64,000 nucleotides of DNA from Capra hircus (lineage: Eukaryota > Chordata > Mammalia > Artiodactyla > Bovidae), in NCBI RefSeq assembly GCF_001704415.2, contig NC_030836.1, positions 26,262,001-26,326,000 on the forward strand, in the 5' to 3' direction. The notes beneath the pieces are model-generated. The model searched no databases and was not told the origin of the DNA. It saw nothing but the letters and a program-made list of their open reading frames with translations. The position numbers were made by a program, and so were the translations under genes. Positions 59,101 through 64,000 of this stretch are shown piece by piece. How positions within the stretch are numbered: position 1 is the first letter of the stretch; each line of letters opens with the position of its first letter.

Positions 59101-60754
59101 CCTTTGATTTGATGTGAAGATATCAAATAAATTAGCTTGATTCCTCTGGCAAATGCTGGGACATTTTAATGACATATTTCACTCCCAACTGCTAGGCGAT
59201 TAACATCCAGATATAGTATTTTAATATTGCTTGCATATAGTAAATTCTACCCTCTTTCTTCTCTTTCATATCTGTAATACATCTATATCTTTTATATGTT
59301 TGTAACTCACCTCAAATTCTTTGCCAGCAGATACTGTATAAAGAGTAAGCTGTTTTAGATTTGTGTTTTCTTAGCTCCTTAGGTAACTCACTACAGTTGA
59401 TTCTTGAGTTCCCTTTTTCTTACCACGTCTTTATTCTTTCTGAGTAGATGGTGTGTTGGGAGATCCAGCTGCAATGGTGACTTTCTACCCGAATATCCCA
59501 GAAGCTCAGGCATCAATTGCCTGTGGAGAATTCATCTTCCTCATGGACTGCTCAGGAAGCATGCAGAGCCCCATTAGTAAGCAGAGGAGATCTCAGCTGC
59601 GCATAGATGTAGCCAAGGTAAAAGTAGTTTCTTTCTTTTGCTAGTCACTTGCTCAAGTGGGAGTGAATCTTGGGGATTAAATTAGGGTCCATTGGAGCCA
59701 TAGGTCTGTTCCCCATCTGAGTTACAGTTAATATGACTACTGTGAGGTTAGCCTTGGAATAGAAGGGTCTGGGGGAATGAAGGGGTGAAGACCCATTCCT
59801 GAGTTAGATTAGCAGGGTCATGTGATTGAGAGGATCCTTTTTCACTGTCTTCTCACATGGTCTTCCTTCAGGAAACACTGATTTTGCTTCTGAAGAGTTT
59901 GCCTCTAGGCTGTTATTTCAACATCTATGAATTTGGATCTACTTATGAGGCATTCTTTCCGTAAGTTTCCAGAAAGTCCATAGAGAATTCAAAAAGCTAC
60001 CTTATACAATGAAATATTAATCATGAAAAGGAACAGATTTGAGTCAGTTGTAGTGACTCCTCTCTCCCCTTACACAGAGTAAAGTAAGTCAGATAAACAA
60101 TTATCATATATTGACGCATATGGAATCTAGAAAAATGATATTGATGAACCTAGTAGGGAACAGACTTGTGGACACAGTGAGGGAAGGTGAGGGTGGGATG
60201 GATTGAGAAAGTAGCACTGACAGTATATACAGCGTCATGTGTAAAACAGATAGTGGGAAGTTTCTGTGTCACACAGGGAACCCAGCCTGGTACTCTGTGA
60301 TGGCTAGTATGGAGACAGGGGAGGGAGGGTTAAGAGGGAGGGGATATATATATATAAAACTATGACTGATTCATGTCGTATGTCAGAAACCAACACAACA
60401 TCAACGGAATTTTCCATCAATTAAGAAATAAAATAAATAAAAATTTTAAAAAGGCTACTGTAAAGAAAGGACTAGATTGTTAAAGGGGTTGCTGCAGAAT
60501 TGACTTTGGCTTCGGAGATTTCAAGTTAAAGTTGTTTACAATTCAGGGACTTAATACTGGGCTATGTCCAGTAGCCTTCATTTCACTGTGGAGTGTTTGT
60601 TTTTCTCAGGAATAGTGTGAAGTACGCTCAGAGTACTGTGGAGGAGGCACTGCAAAGAGTTAAGCTTATGAGGGCTAACCTCGGGGGTACGGAAATCTTG
60701 ACACCACTCCAACACATTTACAAGCAGCCTTCTGTCCCAGGCCACCCCCTGCAG
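53105..60754 (+). CDS. VWA5A: VWA5A, N-terminal half (eight coding exons, continues past window)
   Basis: von Willebrand factor A domain-containing 5A (BCSC-1/LOH11CR2A), an intracellular VIT plus VWA protein proposed as a tumour suppressor. Coding exons: 53105-53147, 53250-53452, 54043-54265, 54388-54563, 54844-54958, 59448-59617, 59872-59960, 60610-60754. All have AG/GT borders and consistent phases, giving 388 codons without a stop. The known protein is about twice as long, so the rest lies beyond the window. The start is MVYPGGLLTPQEKP, with the ATG in CACCATGG. The VIT domain spans about residues 15-145 (EFVAGVSATLNYKNEEEVPL, FPMDEDSAVYSFEA, TLKYVQELPLEADGALR). The VWA domain starts at about 281 (GEFIFLMDCSGSMQSP). 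Its MIDAS DxSxS is at 287-291 and the MIDAS Thr at 367 (LGGTEI); the third MIDAS Asp is in an exon not in this window. The second coding exon has a weak donor (ACG|GTACTG). Introns hold SINEs, two L1 pieces and a BovB. Confidence 0.95.
53640..53935 (+). mobile_element. CHR-type SINE in VWA5A intron
   Basis: ggacttcctggtggcacagt, gaagattccacacgccacgg, ttagagaaagcccgagcagg and an A-rich end. Confidence 0.85.
54959..56100. other. VWA5A intron, unique AT-rich part
   Basis: No exon or repeat recognised in the first 1.1 kb of the large 4.5-kb intron. Confidence 0.4.
56113..56300 (+). mobile_element. CHR-type SINE in VWA5A intron
   Basis: ggaattccttggtggtctat, ggagctaagatcctacatac, and the typical 3' part cagtaaagtctttaaaatgg with an A run. 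Confidence 0.82.
56598..56809 (-). mobile_element. Bov-tA SINE in VWA5A intron
   Basis: Reversed: gctcagttgtgtctgactct, aggcaagaatactgggaaat, ending gagccacctgggaagctg. Confidence 0.86.
57316..57615 (-). mobile_element. LINE-1 3'UTR fragment in VWA5A intron
   Basis: Starts with a reversed A/T-rich tail, then ttgatttacaatgttgtgtt, tccactcttttttagattct and ccctgtgctatacagcagg. Confidence 0.82.
57616..58565. other. VWA5A intron, nothing recognised
   Basis: No exon or repeat that I can support. Confidence 0.4.
58566..58775 (+). mobile_element. Bov-tA SINE in VWA5A intron
   Basis: Head ggctttcctgggggctcaga to tail gggttgcaaagagtcagaca. Confidence 0.9.
58778..59068 (+). mobile_element. CHR-type SINE in VWA5A intron
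   Basis: Directly follows the Bov-tA: ctgttggctcagtgaaagaa, gaagatcccacaagccacaa, ctagagaaagcccacgtgca and an A-rich end. Confidence 0.85.
60002..60447 (+). mobile_element. LINE-1 3' end in VWA5A intron
   Basis: From aatgaaatattaatcatgaa through gcatatggaatctagaaaaa and the GGGAGGGAGG region to an A-rich tail. It starts only about 40 nt after the exon ending at 59960. Confidence 0.82.
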
Positions 60755-60865
60755 GTAAGAATTGGAACAGAGCTCAAAAAAGGGATGGAATAGAATCCTT
60801 GTTCAAGAATACATAGCTCTGGGCTTCATCACAGGATTGTTGAAATGTGGTAGTCATTTAGCCGT

Positions 60866-61108
60866 GGGCTTCCCAGGTGAAGTGGTATAGAATCATTGGT
60901 GGTATAGCCTCAGCGGTATAGAATCTGCCTGCTAATGCAGGAGGCTCGGGTTCAATCTCTGGGTCAGGAAGATGCCCTGGAGATGGAATTAGCAACCCAC
61001 TCCCATATCCTTGCCTGAGAAATCCTGTAGACAGAGGAGCCTGGCTGGCTATAATCCTTGGGGTCACAAAAGAGTTGGACATGACATAACGACTAAACAA
61101 GAACAACA
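60866..61108 (+). mobile_element. Bov-tA SINE with duplicated head
   Basis: The head is partly repeated: tggtatagaatc occurs at about 60883 and again in cggtatagaatctgcc. The body and tail (atccttgcctgagaaatcct, gagttggacatgacataacg) are normal. Confidence 0.87.
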
Positions 61109-61339
61109 AATTTAGCTTTATGTCCTATAATATACAGACTAAGACAAGAGGCATTTGATGGAATTCCTCTCCCTTAGCTCCATGCTGTGGACAATAGATG
61201 AGAGAAGCTCTTTTGGGAAGTGTGACAGAAGCCTTGCATGAAACTAGCAGAGGAGATGCTGAATATTCTCAGGGTTGTGATCAGACCATGTGAGAGATGT
61301 GAACATTAGGAATCTCATACCTGTCTGAATCACAGAAAC

Positions 61340-64000
61340 CATAATCACAGAAAAACTAGCCAATCTGATCACATGGACTGCACCCTTGTCTAACTCAATG
61401 AAACTAAGCCATGCTGTGTGGGGCCACCTAAGACAGGCGGGTCATGGTGGAGAGGTCTGACAGAATGTGGTCCACTGGAGAAGGGAATGGCAAACCACTC
61501 CAGTATTCTTGCCTTGAGAACCCCACGAACAGTATGAAAAGCCCAAGTGATAGGATACTGAAAGAGGAACTCCCCAGGTTGGTAGGTGCCCAATATGCTA
61601 CTGGAGATGAATGGAGAAAGAACTCCAGAAAGAATGAAGGGATGGAGCCAAAGCAAAAACAATACTCAGTTGTGGTAGTGGCTGGTGATAGAAGCAAGGT
61701 CCGATGCTGTAAAGAGAAATATTGCATAGGAACCTGGAATGTCAGGTCCATGAATCAAGGCAAATTGGAAGTGGTCAAACAAGACATGGCAAGAGTGAAC
61801 ATCGACATTCTAGGAATCAGCGAACTAAAATAGACTGGAATGGGTGAATTTAACTCAGATGACCATTATATCTACTACTGAGGGCAGGAATCCCTTAGAA
61901 GAAATGGAGTAGCCATTGTGGTCAACAAAGAGTCCAAAATGCAGTACTTGGATGCAATCTCAAAAATGACAGAATGATCTCTGTTTGTTTCCAAGGCAAA
62001 CCATTCAATATCACGGTAATCCAAGCCTATGCCCCAACCAGTAATGCTGAAAAGCTGACATTGAACGGGTCTATGAAGACCTACCAGACCTTTCAGAACT
62101 AACACCCAAAAAACATATCCTTTTCATTATAGGGGACTGGAATGCAAAAGTAGGAAGTCAGGAAACACCTGGAGTAACAGGCAAATTGGGCCTTGGAGTA
62201 CAGAATGAAGCAGGGCAAAGGCTAATAAAGTTTTGCCAAGAGAACACACTGGTTATAACAAACACTCTCTTCCAACAAAACAAGAGAAGACTCTACACAT
62301 GGACGTCACCAGATGGCCAACACTGAAATCAGATTGATTATATTTTTTGCAGCCAAAGATGGAAAAGCTCTATACAGTCAGCAGAAACAAGACCGGGAGC
62401 TGACTGTGGCTTAGATCGTGAATTCCTTATTGCCGAATTCAGAGTTAAATTGAAGAAAGTGGGGAAAACCACTAGACCATTCAGATATGATCTAAATCAA
62501 ATCCCTTATGATTATACAGTGTAAGTGAAAAATAGATTTAAGGGACTAGATATGATAGACAGTGCCTGATAAACTATGGACAGAGGTTTGTGACATTGTA
62601 CAGGACACAGGGATGAAGACCATCCCCATGGAAAAGAAATGCAAAAAAGCAAAATGGCTGTCTGGGGAGGCCTTACAAATAGCTGTGAAAAGAAGAGAAG
62701 TGAAAAGCAAAGGAGAAAAGGAAAGATGTAAGCATCTGAATGCAGTGTTCCAAAGAATAGCAAGGAGAGATAAGAAAGCCTTCCTCAGTGATCAATGCAA
62801 AGAAATAGAGGAAAACAACAGAATGGGAAAGACTAGAGATCTCTTCAAGAAAATTAGGGATACCAAGGGAACATTTCATGCAAAAATGGGCTCGATAAAG
62901 GACATAAATAGTATGTACCTAACAGAAGCAGAAGATATTAAGAAGAGGTGGCAATAATACACAGAAGAACTATACAAAAAAGATCTTCATGACCCAGATA
63001 ATCATGATGGTGTGATCACTCACCTAGAGCCAGACATCCTGGAATGTGAAGTCAAGTGGGTAAGCATCACTACAAACAAAGATAGTGGAGGTGATGGAAT
63101 TCCAGTGGAGCTATTTCAAATCCTGGAAGATGATGCTGTGAAAGTGCTGCGCTCAATATGCCAGCAAATTTGGAAAACTCAGCAGTGGCCACAAGACTGG
63201 AAAAGGTCAGTTTTCATTCCAATCCCAAAGAAAGGCAATTTCAAAGAATGTTCTAACTACCACACAGTTGCACTCATCTCACACGCTAGTAAAGTAATGC
63301 TCAAAATTCTCCAAGCCAGGCTTCAGCAGTACATGAACCGTGAACTCCCTGATGTTCAAGCTGGTTTTAGAAAAGACAGAGGAACAAGAGATCAGATTGC
63401 CAACATCCGCTGGATCATGGAAAAAGCAAGAGAGTTCCAGAAAAACATCTATTTCTGCTTTATTGACTATGCCAAAGCCTTTGACTGTGTGGATCACAAT
63501 AAACTGGAAAATTCTGAAAGAGATGGGAATACCAGACCACCTAACCTGCCTCTTGAGAAACCTATATGCAGGTCAGGAAGCAAGAGTTAGAACTGGACAT
63601 GGAACAACAGACTCATTCCAAATAGGAAAAGGAGTACGTCAAGGCTGTATATTGTCACCCTGCTTATTTAAGTTATATGCAGAATACATCATGAGAAACG
63701 CTGGGCTGGAAGAAGCACAAGCTGGAATCAAGATTGCTGGGAGAAGTATCAATAACTGCAGATACGCAGATGATACCACCCTTATGGCAGAAAGTGAAGA
63801 GGAACTAAAAAGCCTCTGGATGAAAGTGAAAGAGGAGAGTGAAAAAGTTGGCTTAAAGCTCAACATTTAGAAAACTAAGATCACGGCATCTGGTCCCATC
63901 ACTTCATGGGAAATAGATGGGGAAAGAGTGGAAACAGTGTCAGACTTTATTTTTTTGGGCTTCAAAATCACTGCAGATGGTGACTGCAGCCATGAAATTA
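61340..64000 (+). mobile_element. BovB LINE, nearly full-length, inactive, truncated by window end
   Basis: Sense-oriented within VWA5A, it begins with the BovB 5' region (ccaatctgatcacatggact, gggaatggcaaaccactcca). It continues through the endonuclease-encoding part (YCIGTWNVRSMNQGKLEVVK; GDWNAKVGSQETPG at about 62131) and the reverse transcriptase (FRKDRGTRDQIANIRWIMEK, VRQGCILSPCLF, CRYADDTTLMAESEEELKSL). Lesions: TGG to TAG at 61831-61833, further frame breaks in the endonuclease part, a 2-nt loss in 'aaactggaaaattc' near 63505 and a TAG at 63868-63870. The end of the element is outside the window. The upstream stretch 61150-61340 may also be BovB 5'UTR. Confidence 0.93.

Noticed and set aside
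61800..64000. Endonuclease and reverse-transcriptase frames considered as a novel retroelement system
   Set aside because: They follow the BovB order and wording throughout and are broken by stops and small deletions.

Overview
This window looks like nuclear DNA from a ruminant, most likely a bovid such as cattle. The evidence is its repeat content: BovB (RTE-type) LINEs, Bov-tA and Bov-A2 SINEs, cetartiodactyl CHR-type SINEs and L1-BT-like LINE-1 3' ends. It is AT-rich, the genes are split by GT-AG introns, and more than a third of it is recognisable transposon. Nothing bacterial, viral or CRISPR-like is present. The gene content (OR10G-like and OR8B-like olfactory receptors, TMEM225, VWA5A) matches the olfactory-receptor cluster of human 11q24. 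I infer a cattle chromosome 29-type location; the sequence itself cannot prove that.

Layout. 1-5.9 kb: repeats and unique intergenic DNA. 5.9-6.8 kb (-): an OR10G-like olfactory receptor pseudogene with a 2-nt frameshift. 7-20 kb: several BovB copies in both orientations, L1 3' ends and SINEs, some nested. 20.0-21.0 kb (-): an OR8B-like receptor damaged by a 29-nt homopolymer that adds a phenylalanine run to TM3, and by a nonsense codon that trims the C-tail. 23-30 kb: SINEs, an old L1, a DNA-transposon-like element interrupted by an L1 3' end, and 2.4 kb of 5'-truncated L1-BT-like ORF2 plus 3'UTR. 30.8-31.7 kb (-): the one intact olfactory receptor, also OR8B-like. 33.8-36.6 kb (-): a four-exon TMEM225 gene that I could reconstruct exon by exon and that carries several inactivating changes. 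46.45-49.27 kb (-): a complete processed retrocopy of SINHCAF (FAM60A) mRNA, flanked by a perfect 15-nt target-site duplication. 49.9 kb to the window end (+): the 5' half of VWA5A, with two 5'UTR exons and eight coding exons (388 intact codons covering the VIT domain and the start of the VWA domain). A nearly full-length but dead BovB in sense orientation lies downstream of the last visible exon and runs off the window.

Function. The receptors, where intact, would act as seven-transmembrane odorant receptors. Each receptor has a good splice acceptor 17-20 nt upstream of its ATG, the usual design in which an upstream noncoding exon is joined to an intronless coding exon. VWA5A is the only multi-exon gene here that appears fully functional. 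I see no evidence for a new molecular system. The most noteworthy signals are lineage-specific decay: a dying TMEM225, a homopolymer-expanded receptor and a textbook retrocopy. Splice sites and lesions were judged by eye and by comparison with remembered family features, so exact boundaries of repeats are approximate.
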